From Sphingobacterium spiritivorum (GTDB lineage Bacteria > Bacteroidota > Bacteroidia > Sphingobacteriales > Sphingobacteriaceae), in NCBI RefSeq assembly GCF_016724845.1, contig NZ_CP068082.1, positions 1,054,001-1,118,000 of the forward strand: a stretch of 64,000 bases of DNA, in the 5' to 3' direction. The notes below the pieces were generated by a model, which did not search any database, was not told where the DNA came from, and saw only the letters and a list, made by a program, of their open reading frames with translations. The position numbers and the translations under genes are program-made. Below are positions 26,177 through 35,274 of this stretch, piece by piece (position 1 is the stretch's first letter; each line of letters starts with the position of its first letter).

Positions 26177-26463
26177 GTAGCAAAAATAAAATTTTGGTTG
26201 TTCATCATTCCTAAAATGAAAGAAAATTTTGAAGGATCAAAAACTCAAAATACTATGCTAGCATATAAAATGACATTTCACTGACGATCATATCAAGCTG
26301 TATAATATTAAATTAAAAACAAAACCAAGTAACTGATTACAAATAGTTTAATTAAAATAAATTATTCAAACAGGTCAATTATTTTGTTAAAAAAGACAAA
26401 AGAAACAGTTTTGTAAATGGGAAATTTCCGCCTCAAAGACTTTACTTTTATTACAAAAAATAT
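26177..26463. other. AT-rich intergenic region, no gene seen
   Basis: The region between the PEGA lipoprotein gene and the etf promoter is very AT-rich. I see no ORF with coding character, no tRNA-like fold and no strong terminator hairpin. Confidence 0.6.
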
Positions 26464-26471
26464 TAGGTTTG
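26464..26471 (+). promoter_or_regulatory. Promoter box of etfBA
   Basis: TAGGTTTG fits the Bacteroidota -7 consensus, with TTTA at 26441-26444 and a 19-base spacer as the -33 element. The ATG of etfB is 19 bases downstream. Confidence 0.55.
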
Positions 26472-26489
26472 TGTAAAACGCATACAATT

Positions 26490-27227
26490 ATGAGAATATT
26501 AGTTTGTATAAGTAATGTCCCGGATACGACATCAAAAATAACATTTGCGAATGATGGAACTGCCTTCAATACAGCAGGTGTTCAATTTATTGTAAATCCT
26601 TATGATGAGATTGCACTTTCCAAAGCGATCGATCTGGCTGAAGGAGGGAAAGGCACGGTAACGGTAATTAATGTTGGCGAAGCGTCTACAGAAGCTACCA
26701 TCCGCAAAGCATTGGCTACAGGAGCAGATGATGCTGTACGTGTAGACAGCGTTCCACGTGATGCGTGGTTTGTTGCAAATCAGATTGCTGATTATGTCAA
26801 AAGCAATCCTTTTGATCTGATCCTTACCGGACGCGAGTCTATCGACTATAATGGAGCACAGGTAGGAGCTATTGTAGCTGAATTATTGAATATACCCTCT
26901 ATTTCTATCGCCAAAAAAATAGATATTGATGGTTCTAATGCTACTGTAGAACGTGAAATCGAAGGAGGGAAGGAAATATTGACGACTTCATTGCCTATGG
27001 TTGTGGGTACTGCTGAAGGTGTTGCTGAACCCAAAATCCCGAATATGCGGGGAATCATGAGTGCACGGACTAAACCTTTGCAGGTGATCCCTGCGGTAGA
27101 AGTACCCCAATTGTCTCATATCACCAAATATGAATCTCCCGCTCCGCGTGGTACAGTAAAAATGGTAGATGCCGGAGAAGTAGAGAAATTGGTGGGTCTT
27201 TTGCATGATGAGGCAAAGGTTATTTAA
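26490..27227 (+). CDS. etfB: Electron transfer flavoprotein subunit beta
   Basis: A 245-residue ETF beta subunit that binds AMP and pairs with EtfA to move electrons from acyl-CoA dehydrogenases to the quinone pool. Start at MRILVCISNVPDTTSKI matches the family. Other signatures are NPYDEIALSKAIDLAE, GRESIDYNGAQVGAIVAELL and PNMRGIMSARTKPL. It is followed by etfA after 24 bases under one promoter. Confidence 0.95.
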   Translation: MRILVCISNVPDTTSKITFANDGTAFNTAGVQFIVNPYDEIALSKAIDLAEGGKGTVTVINVGEASTEATIRKALATGADDAVRVDSVPRDAWFVANQIADYVKSNPFDLILTGRESIDYNGAQVGAIVAELLNIPSISIAKKIDIDGSNATVEREIEGGKEILTTSLPMVVGTAEGVAEPKIPNMRGIMSARTKPLQVIPAVEVPQLSHITKYESPAPRGTVKMVDAGEVEKLVGLLHDEAKVI

Positions 27228-27251
27228 TTCATTTTATTAAAACTGAAAATT

Positions 27252-28226
27252 ATGTTTGTATTAGTTTATATAGAAAATATTGAAGGTCAATTTAAGAAAT
27301 CCGCATTTGAAGCTGTTTCTTATGCAAAAGCCATTGCAGACCAGACAGGAAGTACTGTTACGGCTATATCGATCGGTGATGTCAGCAATTCTGAACTGGA
27401 GAAACTCGGTCAGTTCGGAGCTTCAAAAGTTTTGAATGTACAAAATGGAGATCTTAAAAACTTTGTCAATCAAGCATATGCCTCTGTCATTGCGGAAGCA
27501 GCTCAGAAAGAGGGATCCAAAATCGTAGTTCTGTCCAATTCATTCAGCGGTAAAGGTCTTGCACCGCGTATTGCGACCAAACTGCAGGCTGGTCTTGCAG
27601 ACGGAGTAATCGAATTGCCTCAGATCAGCGGTGATAGCTTATCTGTTAAGAAAACAGCTTTTTCTAATAAGGCATTTGCAACTGTTGAACTAAGCTCTGC
27701 CGTGAAAGTAATTTCCGTAAATCCAAACGCTTACGAAGCAAAGGCTGTTGGCGGATCAGCTGCAATAGAAGCTTTTGCACCTCAGTTTCAAGCGACTGAC
27801 CTGAGTACAATCGTAAAAGAAATAGTACGGGCTACCGATAAAGTTTCACTTCCGGAAGCCGAGATTGTCGTTTCTGCAGGACGTGGGCTAAAAGGTCCTG
27901 AGAACTGGGCTATAATTGAAGAACTTGCAGATGTATTGGGTGCGGCAACAGCATGTTCCAAACCGGTATCGGATGCAGGATGGAGACCTCATTCTGAACA
28001 CGTAGGACAGACAGGGATCGTCGTAAGTCCGAATCTGTATATCGCTATCGGAATATCCGGTGCTATTCAGCATCTGGCAGGTGTGAGCTCTTCAAAAACA
28101 ATTGTTGTTATCAACAAAGATCCGGAGGCTCCGTTTTTCAAAGTTGCAGACTATGGAATTGTGGGTGATGCCTTTGATATTGTACCCAAATTGACTGCAG
28201 CATTGAAAGCATATAAAAATAATTGA
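27252..28226 (+). CDS. etfA: Electron transfer flavoprotein subunit alpha
   Basis: A 324-residue ETF alpha subunit. The C-terminal FAD domain is clear: VVSAGRGLKGPENWAIIEEL, CSKPVSDAGWRPHSEHVGQTG, and AIGISGAIQHLAGVSSSKTI, then NKDPEAPFFKVADYGIVGD. It forms the heterodimer with EtfB encoded just upstream. No acyl-CoA dehydrogenase or ETF:quinone oxidoreductase gene lies nearby. Confidence 0.96.
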   Translation: MFVLVYIENIEGQFKKSAFEAVSYAKAIADQTGSTVTAISIGDVSNSELEKLGQFGASKVLNVQNGDLKNFVNQAYASVIAEAAQKEGSKIVVLSNSFSGKGLAPRIATKLQAGLADGVIELPQISGDSLSVKKTAFSNKAFATVELSSAVKVISVNPNAYEAKAVGGSAAIEAFAPQFQATDLSTIVKEIVRATDKVSLPEAEIVVSAGRGLKGPENWAIIEELADVLGAATACSKPVSDAGWRPHSEHVGQTGIVVSPNLYIAIGISGAIQHLAGVSSSKTIVVINKDPEAPFFKVADYGIVGDAFDIVPKLTAALKAYKNN

Positions 28227-28246
28227 TCGTAAATTCGTTACCCCGT

Positions 28247-28286
28247 AAAGGCGGCTATTTCAAATTATTGTAGTAGCCGCTTTTAT
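28247..28286 (+). terminator. Terminator of etfBA
   Basis: GCGGCTA (28251-28257) and TAGCCGC (28274-28280) pair, and TTTTATTTT follows. Confidence 0.8.
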
Positions 28287-28331
28287 TTTGCTTTTAATAT
28301 TCACATCTTTGTAATATCGTAAGAGGGAAGA

Positions 28332-28961
28332 ATGAAGAAAATCAATTTAGATATCGTAGGACTTTCATATAGTCAGACGCAATCAGGTGCCTATGCGCTT
28401 GTGCTGGGAGAAGTTGGTGGCAATAGAAGACTACCTATTATCATTGGAGGTTTTGAAGCACAGGCTATAGCTGTAGAAATTGAAAAAATGACGCCCAGTC
28501 GTCCTCTTACACATGATCTTTTCAAAGCATTTGCCGATGCCTACGAAATCACTTTACAGGAAGTAATCATCTACAATCTTATTGACGGTATTTTTTTCGC
28601 CAAACTGATCTGTAGTGATGGTGAAAAAATCTCTGAAATTGATGCCCGTACTTCTGATGCAATTGCCTTGGCTGTACGTTTTGATGCCCCTATCTTTACT
28701 TATGAATTTATTATGGCATCTGCCGGAATTGTGATTGAAAGTAATGATTTTGCATTTTTGGAAAATATTGAAAGTGTAGAAGCTGCCAAAGCTCCACAGG
28801 AACCACGTAAAGAGATCCCGACACCTCAGAAAAAATCACCATACAGTTCACTTTCTGATGAACAGTTAGAAGCTGCTCTGGAAAAAGCAATTGCAGACGA
28901 GCAATACGAGACAGCAGCTGCAATCCGTGACGAAATCACCTACAGAAAATCTTCATCTTAG
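28332..28961 (+). CDS. Bifunctional nuclease family (DUF151) protein with UVR motif
   Basis: A 209-residue protein. Residues ~1-135 are the DUF151/BFN domain (RLPIIIGGFEAQAIAVEIE, RPLTHDLFKAFADAY, and DARTSDAIALAVRF), reported in relatives to have RNase and DNase activity. The C-terminus after a Pro-rich linker is a UVR motif (DEQLEAALEKAIADEQYETA), as found in UvrB/UvrC and McsA. The pairing is standard in Bacteroidota and suggests a nucleic-acid or protein-interaction role. Confidence 0.9.
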   Translation: MKKINLDIVGLSYSQTQSGAYALVLGEVGGNRRLPIIIGGFEAQAIAVEIEKMTPSRPLTHDLFKAFADAYEITLQEVIIYNLIDGIFFAKLICSDGEKISEIDARTSDAIALAVRFDAPIFTYEFIMASAGIVIESNDFAFLENIESVEAAKAPQEPRKEIPTPQKKSPYSSLSDEQLEAALEKAIADEQYETAAAIRDEITYRKSSS

Positions 28962-28987
28962 ATTTAAAATTAACGAAACAAACATAC

Positions 28988-30364
28988 ATGTCTATTAAAT
29001 TTAGATTGACCATTATGAACTTCATACAATTTTTTGTGTGGGGAGCATGGTTAATAACAATAGCAAACTTTTGGTTTGGCACTAAACAGTGGGATGGTAC
29101 ACAGTTCGGAGCCATATTTGCAACGATGGGAATCGCTTCTTTATTTATGCCTACGCTGATCGGAATTATAGCAGACCGATGGGTGAATGCAGAGCGACTA
29201 TACTGTATACTTCACATTTTATATGGAGCTATTTTATTCTACCTCCCACAGGTAGATAATCCGGGCTCCTTTTTTTATGTCATGCTAGCAGCCATGTGTT
29301 GTTACATGCCTACACTGGCACTTTCCAATTCGATCGCTTACACCGCACTGATCAAGAACAATTATGATCTTGTGAAAAGCTTCCCTCCTATCCGTGTCTG
29401 GGGAACAGTCGGATTTATAGCAGCGATGTGGATCGTCAACCTATCTGGTAATAAAGCTACTGCTATCCAGTTTTATATCGCTGGTACTGCAGCTATATCC
29501 TTGGGATTATATGCACTGACACTGCCTAAAAACACGCCTCAGAAACTTATCAAAGAAAATGCTACCTGGATGCAGACATTTGGACTGGAAGCATTCAAGT
29601 TGTTCGGAAATTATAAGATGGCTTTATTCTTTATCTTCTCGATGTTTCTGGGTGGTGCTTTGCAACTGACCAATGCATATGGGGATGTGTATATCGATGA
29701 ATTCAAGTTTTTTCCGAAATATGCCGAATTATTAGTCGTAAAATACTCTACGATTATTATGTCGATCTCTCAAATCTCGGAGACTTTATTTATTCTGGCC
29801 ATTCCGTTTTTCTTAAAACGATTCGGAATCAAGAAGGTCATGCTGATTTCTATGGTAGCCTGGGTATTGCGCTTTTGTCTTTTTGCCTACGGCAATCCTC
29901 AGGATGGATTATGGATGATTATTCTTTCCTGTATTGTGTATGGTATGGCCTTTGATTTTTTCAACATTTCGGGTTCCCTGTTTGTCGAAACTTCTACCGA
30001 TTCCAAAATCCGTTCTTCGGCTCAGGGATTGTTTATGATGATGACAAATGGTTTTGGAGCTGTATTAGGCAGTCTGATCTCGGGTTGGGTGATCGATCAT
30101 TACTTTACTATGTCTTTTCAGGATATCGGTCAGTTGGCTACTTTTCTTCAATCCGAAGTGACCAATATACATTTTGTGGCCTTTTTAAAAGATAAAGGCG
30201 TCGCTATATCCGCTACAGGGGCATTCGAGAAACCGTTACATCTTAAGGACTGGCATCATATATGGCTGGCCTTTTCAGCATATACACTCGTTATAGCTGT
30301 ATTATTTGCTTTGCTGTTCAAACACAAGCATGACCCGAAGCAATTAGAAAAAACATATCATTAA
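28988..30364 (+). CDS. MFS nucleoside permease, NupG-like
   Basis: A 458-residue membrane protein with about 12 hydrophobic helices. The start FRLTIMNFIQFFVWGAWLI and the segments FMPTLIGIIADRWVNAERL and CYMPTLALSNSIAYTAL are characteristic of the NupG/XapB nucleoside:H+ symporter family. A long extramembrane insert near residues 380-425 precedes the final helix. It starts 26 bases after the BFN gene stop and may be co-transcribed with it. Confidence 0.9.
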   Translation: MSIKFRLTIMNFIQFFVWGAWLITIANFWFGTKQWDGTQFGAIFATMGIASLFMPTLIGIIADRWVNAERLYCILHILYGAILFYLPQVDNPGSFFYVMLAAMCCYMPTLALSNSIAYTALIKNNYDLVKSFPPIRVWGTVGFIAAMWIVNLSGNKATAIQFYIAGTAAISLGLYALTLPKNTPQKLIKENATWMQTFGLEAFKLFGNYKMALFFIFSMFLGGALQLTNAYGDVYIDEFKFFPKYAELLVVKYSTIIMSISQISETLFILAIPFFLKRFGIKKVMLISMVAWVLRFCLFAYGNPQDGLWMIILSCIVYGMAFDFFNISGSLFVETSTDSKIRSSAQGLFMMMTNGFGAVLGSLISGWVIDHYFTMSFQDIGQLATFLQSEVTNIHFVAFLKDKGVAISATGAFEKPLHLKDWHHIWLAFSAYTLVIAVLFALLFKHKHDPKQLEKTYH

Positions 30365-30370
30365 GACATA

Positions 30371-30399
30371 AAAAAAGGTAATCTGGCGATTACCTTTTT
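30371..30399 (+). terminator. Terminator after the nucleoside permease gene
   Basis: GGTAATC and GATTACC pair around a TGGC loop, with A and T runs on either side. Confidence 0.85.
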
Positions 30400-30561
30400 C
30401 CATCTTAAAACAAACTATGTTATGAATGTGTTTCGCAACAGATCTCTAACAATTTTAACCCTAACATTGGATATAAACAAAAATTACTCTGACACAAATG
30501 TAGAGAGCGGATATTAAGTCAGGATTAAGACCCAATTAAATGATTATTATTTCGCATTTAT

Positions 30562-30612
30562 TACTCCATAAAAAAGGTCACTCTACGGTAGAGTGACCTT
30601 TTTTATGGAGTA
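30562..30612. terminator. 51-bp near-perfect palindromic terminator
   Basis: Two exact 25-base arms surround a single central G (30587). The arms contain AAAAAAGGTCACTCTA and its complement. It lies 12 bases after the stop of the minus-strand gene at 30624 and can also stop plus-strand transcripts. Confidence 0.9.
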
Positions 30613-30623
30613 TATTTTTAGTT

Positions 30624-31124
30624 TTATCTAGCCTGTGCTTCTGCGATCATTTTCAGAATCTCATCAACAACAGTCTTAGCAGCATCTTTCATCTTCGGAT
30701 TGCCAGGATAATCGGCATCCAGCGTGACTTTTTTGGACTTGTCTTTATAATTGTATTCCACATAGTAACGCGGAATCTCTTTACCTTCACTTGCATTTGC
30801 TCTCCTGGTTGTCATATCGTCATCCAGATTCCAGAATCCAAGTTCCATTGCTTTGCGGTGCAGATACAATAAATCATCTTTACGAAGTTTTAATGTGTCA
30901 TTGATCAATGAATCACGCTTATCCAGATATTGATAATGGTGGGTTTTGGAATTGAATTCATTGACCATATGATCGGGTTCTCCATATTTAATGACAATCG
31001 ATTCGAAATCCGAAAATCTGTATGGAGCATTCTTGACCATATTAGAATAGTAATACACACAGTACAATAAAAACGGAACTACTATACATAGTCCAATAAA
31101 GATCTTTCTACTATTTAAACTCAT
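30624..31124 (-). CDS. Membrane-anchored hypothetical protein
   Basis: I do not recognise a family. The 166-residue product has one N-terminal hydrophobic helix (residues ~8-26, IFIGLCIVVPFLLYCVYYY) and a hydrophilic remainder of mixed strands and helices, including LRKDDLLYLHRKAMELGFWNL and the conserved-looking RYYVEYNYKDKSKKVTLD, then a C-terminal helix. The topology suggests a periplasmic domain held at the inner membrane. It is transcribed alone and ends at a strong palindromic terminator. Confidence 0.75.
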   Translation of the reverse strand: MSLNSRKIFIGLCIVVPFLLYCVYYYSNMVKNAPYRFSDFESIVIKYGEPDHMVNEFNSKTHHYQYLDKRDSLINDTLKLRKDDLLYLHRKAMELGFWNLDDDMTTRRANASEGKEIPRYYVEYNYKDKSKKVTLDADYPGNPKMKDAAKTVVDEILKMIAEAQAR

Positions 31125-31197
31125 TTCTAAATTCTAAAATTTTGACAAAAGTACAGAATATAATAAGGAATCATCAAACTTTGGCCGTCAAAACAGG

Positions 31198-31240
31198 AAA
31201 GAGTCAACTTTTATTGCTATAAGTTGACTCTTTTCATTAT
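31198..31240 (-). terminator. Terminator of the NlpC/P60 gene
   Basis: AAAGAGTCAACTT and AAGTTGACTCTTT pair over a 10-base loop. The following T stretch on the minus strand is interrupted, so strength is moderate. Confidence 0.65.
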
Positions 31241-31262
31241 AAACCGGAGCTTACTGTTTCTG

Positions 31263-31853
31263 TTATAATTTAATAGTGCCTGCTCCGGTAAAGTATTTTG
31301 CATACCATGAATCTGTCAGATCTGAAATGATTACTCCCTTTCGGGTAGATACATGAACAAATTTATGATTGTGGAGATAAACACCTACATGATCTATTGC
31401 TCCTCCTCCGAAGGAGAAAAAGACAAGATCCCCTTCTTTTAGCTGGCTTTCTCTCTTACTGTTTACAAGTGCTCCCATATCTCTTGAGGTACGGGGAATT
31501 ATTTTACCATATACGTCTTTATATAAGATTCCTACAAAACCTGAGCAATCGATTCCGCTTTTGGTTTGTCCTCCCAGACGATGCGGACTTCCCATCCAGT
31601 CATTAATAAATCCGTAGAGATAGCGGTTATTGAGATCCCTGACGCTTACATTTAGCAATTTGGCATAATTCTCCAGATTAGAACCTGTCAGATCAACGCC
31701 TCTTGCCGAACTGGCATCTGATAATACTCCGCTTGTACGATTTTCTCCTTTGTAGCCACCACCTACCAATACTTTCTTTTTACTGGAACAAGAAGATAAG
31801 ACTAAGAAAACAAGACATACTGAAAAAGCTAAGTAAGAGGATATTCGCTTCAT
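31263..31853 (-). CDS. NlpC/P60 (C40) peptidoglycan hydrolase lipoprotein
   Basis: A 196-residue lipoprotein with signal SYLAFSVCLVFLVLSSC. Start set at the Met at 31853, which gives a normal signal; 11 further codons are open upstream. The NlpC/P60 domain holds the catalytic Cys in SGIDCSGFVGILYK, the His in AIDHVGVYLHNHKFVHVST, and a preceding LGGQTKSG. It probably cleaves D-Glu-diamino acid bonds in stem peptides. Length and order of domains match single-domain Spr-like endopeptidases. Confidence 0.92.
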   Translation of the reverse strand: MKRISSYLAFSVCLVFLVLSSCSSKKKVLVGGGYKGENRTSGVLSDASSARGVDLTGSNLENYAKLLNVSVRDLNNRYLYGFINDWMGSPHRLGGQTKSGIDCSGFVGILYKDVYGKIIPRTSRDMGALVNSKRESQLKEGDLVFFSFGGGAIDHVGVYLHNHKFVHVSTRKGVIISDLTDSWYAKYFTGAGTIKL

Positions 31854-31875
31854 AAAAAGATAAGTTGTTGCTATA

Positions 31876-31883
31876 CAAATGTA
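31876..31883 (-). promoter_or_regulatory. Promoter box of the NlpC/P60 gene
   Basis: On the minus strand TACATTTG matches TAnnTTTG, and ATTG lies 20 bases upstream as a near -33 element. The start codon is 22 bases downstream. Confidence 0.5.
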
Positions 31884-31934
31884 CAAAAAACGTCATATGA
31901 CGACAATATATTAACGTCGATGTTGCTTAATTCG

Positions 31935-31942
31935 TACATTTG
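31935..31942 (+). promoter_or_regulatory. Promoter box of the EamA transporter gene
   Basis: TACATTTG lies 16 bases upstream of the ATG at 31959. The same octamer occurs on the opposite strand 52 bases away for the divergent gene. No good -33 element is visible. Confidence 0.45.
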
Positions 31943-31958
31943 GCAGGAATTTTAGAAT

Positions 31959-32864
31959 ATGGAAAAATTAAAGGGTGCAATCGCAGTTTTTTTAGGGGCA
32001 AGTAGTTTTGGTATATTATCCACCTTTGTAAAAAAGGCTTATGCTCAAAACTTCACACTGGCAGAGGTAATCGGTATGCAAGTACTTTTCGGAATGGTGA
32101 TTTTGTGGGCTATTTACTTTGGGGTACGAATATTTAATAAGGAACGATTGGATAAGTATCCGAAGAAGACCAAATTATGGACAATATTGATCAGCGGATT
32201 TTCTACCGGTCTGGTCAGTATCCTGTATTATAAATGTGTATCTCTGGTACCTGCTTCACTGGCAATCGTACTTCTGATGCAATATATCTGGATAGGTGCA
32301 TTAATAGAATTTATTATCTTCCGGTCTAAACCATCCCGAAAACAGGCTATCGGAATAGTTGTCATTCTCCTCAGTACGTTATTAGCTACAGGTCTGCTTG
32401 ATAAAGGAATTGAATCTTTTGATCTGGCAGGAATTGGATACGGATTGCTGGCCGCAACAGGATATGCGTCCTTCCTCATTGTCAACGGACGTGTTGGAAA
32501 TGATTATCCCCCTATTCAGAAAAGCGGCCTGATGGTGACGGGATCATGTATATTGATCTTTATTCTTTTCCGTCCCATTTCCTTGTTTACAGGAGAATTG
32601 GGTGATGGGATTTGGTACTTCGGATTGATTCTCTCCATATTCGGGACCGTATTACCACCCCTCCTGTTTGCTTACGGGATACCGAAGATCGGCGTCTCGC
32701 TGAGCAGTATATTAAGTGCTGCAGAGCTCCCGGTGGCTGTGTGTATGTCTTACTTCGTATTGACTGAGCACGTCACTTTGCTTCAATGGATCGGAGTAGT
32801 GATCATTCTATTGATTGTAGTATGGATGAATCTGAATAAAGAGAAGGCTACAGAAACAGTCTGA
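31959..32864 (+). CDS. EamA/DMT-family transporter
   Basis: A 301-residue protein with about ten hydrophobic helices in two EamA repeats. The start KLKGAIAVFLGASSFGILST and the segment YKCVSLVPASLAIVLLMQYIW end the first repeat; the second ends PKIGVSLSSILSAAELPVAV. Drug/metabolite transporters of this size export amino acids or metabolites, but the substrate cannot be told. The gene is monocistronic, with a bidirectional terminator downstream. Confidence 0.9.
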   Translation: MEKLKGAIAVFLGASSFGILSTFVKKAYAQNFTLAEVIGMQVLFGMVILWAIYFGVRIFNKERLDKYPKKTKLWTILISGFSTGLVSILYYKCVSLVPASLAIVLLMQYIWIGALIEFIIFRSKPSRKQAIGIVVILLSTLLATGLLDKGIESFDLAGIGYGLLAATGYASFLIVNGRVGNDYPPIQKSGLMVTGSCILIFILFRPISLFTGELGDGIWYFGLILSIFGTVLPPLLFAYGIPKIGVSLSSILSAAELPVAVCMSYFVLTEHVTLLQWIGVVIILLIVVWMNLNKEKATETV

Positions 32865-32872
32865 CAATATTA

Positions 32873-32906
32873 AAAAAGACCGACTGGAAATCCTGTCGGT
32901 CTTTTT
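32873..32906. terminator. Bidirectional terminator between EamA and mtaB genes
   Basis: AAAGACCGAC and GTCGGTCTTT pair across TGGAAATCCT with A and T runs on either side, between convergent stops. Confidence 0.9.
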
Positions 32907-32931
32907 CGTTTTATATGTTTATGTTTCCTTG

Positions 32932-34254
32932 TTAGGCGTGAATAAATACTTCCGGTAATTCTTCTATTTCTACTTCTCCGGTCTCGGCAACCGAAGTAAA
33001 TCTGACCTGAATCACTTCGTTAACCAGAAGGGGATCGTAAGCTGTACGTACTTTCACATAGTTTTTGGAGAACCCATGCATGAATCCTTCTTTTTCATCA
33101 CTTTCAAAAAGTACGTCTCCAATTTTACTTAATTGATTTTCATAAAATGCCCGCCGTTTTTTTTCGGAAAGGATATGCAACATTTTGCTGCGATCACTTC
33201 GTTGTGCGCCCGGTACAGCACCCTCCATCTGCGCTGCAATCGTGTTTTCACGTTCAGAATACGTAAATACATGCAGGTACGAAATATCCATCTCATTGAG
33301 AAAGTTGTACGTATCCAGAAAATCCTCACGTGTCTCTCCGGGAAAACCAACAATCACATCGACTCCAATACAACAATCCGGCATCAGCGATTTTATTTTC
33401 TCGACACGTTCGGCGTACAATTCACGTTTATACCGGCGACGCATCATTCCTAAGATTTTATTATTCCCAGATTGCAACGGCATATGAAAATGCGGAACAA
33501 AACGTTTGGATTGTGCTACAAATTCTATAATATCATTTGCCAACAGATTGGGTTCTATAGATGAAATACGAATACGGTCTATTCCTTCTACTTCATCCAG
33601 TGCTTTTACCAGATCCAGGAACCGATCCTGACGTTCTCCGTCACGGACACCAAAATCCCCGATATTGACACCGGTCAGTACGATTTCTTTTACACCTGAC
33701 GCTGCGATTTCTTCTGCCTGACGCACAATATCCTCAATCTTTCCGGATCTGCTGGCTCCGCGAGCCAATGGAATTGTACAAAATGTACAGGAGTAATCAC
33801 AACCATCCTGGACTTTCAAAAATGTCCGGGTGCGGTCACCAATAGAATAGGCCGACACAAACTGATTGGTCTCATCTATCGGTGCATTATGAACAATTGT
33901 CTTTTCCTGCTTGGTGAGATCATTGATATGCTCTATGATATTGAATTTTTCAGCAGCACCCAATACCATATCCACACCTGGTATATTAGCGATCTCCTGA
34001 GGTTTCAATTGGGCATAGCATCCTACAATAGTGATATAAGCATTCGGAGAATACTTCAGAGCCTCTTTGACGACTTTTCTACACTTCTTATCTGCATGAT
34101 CTGTAACAGAGCAGGTATTGATGACATATACATCTGCCTGGCTATTGAAAGCTGTAGTTTCATAGCCGGCATCTTTGAATATACGCCCAATAGATGAGGT
34201 CTCCGAAAAATTCAGTTTACATCCAAGGGTATAAAAAGCTACTTTTTTATTCAT
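32932..34254 (-). CDS. mtaB: tRNA t6A37 methylthiotransferase MtaB
   Basis: A 440-residue radical-SAM enzyme that converts t6A37 to ms2t6A37 in tRNA. The UPF0004 domain starts VAFYTLGCKLNFSET and the radical SAM cluster is CDYSCTFCTIPLARG. The segment HFHMPLQSGNNKILGMMRRRY and a C-terminal TRAM domain follow. The start at MNKKVAFYTLG matches the family. Interestingly tsaB, needed for the t6A substrate, is also in the window (58607). Confidence 0.95.
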   Translation of the reverse strand: MNKKVAFYTLGCKLNFSETSSIGRIFKDAGYETTAFNSQADVYVINTCSVTDHADKKCRKVVKEALKYSPNAYITIVGCYAQLKPQEIANIPGVDMVLGAAEKFNIIEHINDLTKQEKTIVHNAPIDETNQFVSAYSIGDRTRTFLKVQDGCDYSCTFCTIPLARGASRSGKIEDIVRQAEEIAASGVKEIVLTGVNIGDFGVRDGERQDRFLDLVKALDEVEGIDRIRISSIEPNLLANDIIEFVAQSKRFVPHFHMPLQSGNNKILGMMRRRYKRELYAERVEKIKSLMPDCCIGVDVIVGFPGETREDFLDTYNFLNEMDISYLHVFTYSERENTIAAQMEGAVPGAQRSDRSKMLHILSEKKRRAFYENQLSKIGDVLFESDEKEGFMHGFSKNYVKVRTAYDPLLVNEVIQVRFTSVAETGEVEIEELPEVFIHA

Positions 34255-34264
34255 AATAATTTTG

Positions 34265-34272
34265 CAAAAATA
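34265..34272 (-). promoter_or_regulatory. -7 promoter box of mtaB
   Basis: On the minus strand TATTTTTG matches TAnnTTTG and ends 10 bases before the mtaB ATG. A -33 element at the usual spacing is not clear. Confidence 0.35.
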
Positions 34273-34364
34273 CATAAAAACTTGCAAAATGTGAGTTGTT
34301 GAAAAATTGTGACACTCTAATGGTTCTAAATCCCTTATCTTCGTATGTCTTTTAAATAAAAATC

Positions 34365-35186
34365 ATGAAACAGTATTTAGATCTCCTTAAGCACGTATAT
34401 ACCAATGGTGTAACCAAGACTGACCGTACGGGTACAGGTACCAAGAGTGTGTTTGGCTATCAGATGCGATTCAATTTAAAAGAAGGATTCCCTTTGGTTA
34501 CGACAAAAAAACTACATCTGCGTTCGATTATTCACGAACTGATCTGGTTTTTGAAGGGAGAAACCAACATTCAGTATTTAAAGGAAAATGGTGTGAGCAT
34601 ATGGGATGAATGGGCAGATGAGCAGGGCAATCTTGGCCCGGTATATGGTTCACAATGGCGTTCATGGCCGACTCCGGCCGGAGAGCACATTGATCAGATC
34701 GCTCAGGTGATCAAGCAACTAAAGAATACTCCGGACTCACGCAGAATAATTGTATCCGCATGGAACGTGGCTGAAATAGAACATATGGCTTTGCCTCCTT
34801 GTCATGCATTTTTTCAGTTTTATGTTGCTCCGGCCCAACCTGAAGCCGGCATTATGAAACCACAGTTGTCCTGCCAGCTCTACCAGCGGAGTGCAGATAT
34901 ATTCCTGGGTGTACCTTTTAACATCGCATCTTATGCCTTGTTGACAATGATGGTCGCGCAGGTTTGTGATATGGAAGCTGCAGAATTTATTCATACACTC
35001 GGCGATGCACATATTTACAGCAATCACTTTGAGCAAACTGAATTACAACTGAGCAGGGATCCGAAGCCACTTCCGAAAATGATCATCAATCCGGATGTTC
35101 GTGATATTTTTGATTTCAAATTCGGAGATTTTGAGCTGGTAGATTACGAATCTCACCCGCATATCAAGGCACCAGTAGCTGTTTAG
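34365..35186 (+). CDS. thyA: Thymidylate synthase
   Basis: A 273-residue folate-dependent thymidylate synthase that makes dTMP from dUMP with methylene-THF. Signature segments are [19 protein letters not shown], the catalytic Cys in [32 protein letters not shown] and GDAHIYSNH. About nine extra residues after FYVAP (AQPEAGIM) lengthen a surface loop relative to the Escherichia enzyme. It is followed by folA, which regenerates the THF consumed. Confidence 0.97.
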   Translation: MKQYLDLLKHVYTNGVTKTDRTGTGTKSVFGYQMRFNLKEGFPLVTTKKLHLRSIIHELIWFLKGETNIQYLKENGVSIWDEWADEQGNLGPVYGSQWRSWPTPAGEHIDQIAQVIKQLKNTPDSRRIIVSAWNVAEIEHMALPPCHAFFQFYVAPAQPEAGIMKPQLSCQLYQRSADIFLGVPFNIASYALLTMMVAQVCDMEAAEFIHTLGDAHIYSNHFEQTELQLSRDPKPLPKMIINPDVRDIFDFKFGDFELVDYESHPHIKAPVAV

Positions 35187-35274
35187 TAACAATCTCTAAT
35201 ACTGGAAGTAAGAATTTAAGAACAGTCAGATACAAAACGAAAAAACAGTTCCAACCGACTACATCAATACGTAC

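Noticed and set aside
26177..26489. The 300-base gap before etfB as a small RNA or tRNA site.
   Set aside because: I found no stable fold, CCA end or terminator that would support an RNA gene.
33133..33530. Several plus-strand frames of 66-106 codons within mtaB.
   Set aside because: All are antisense shadows of a well-conserved radical SAM gene.
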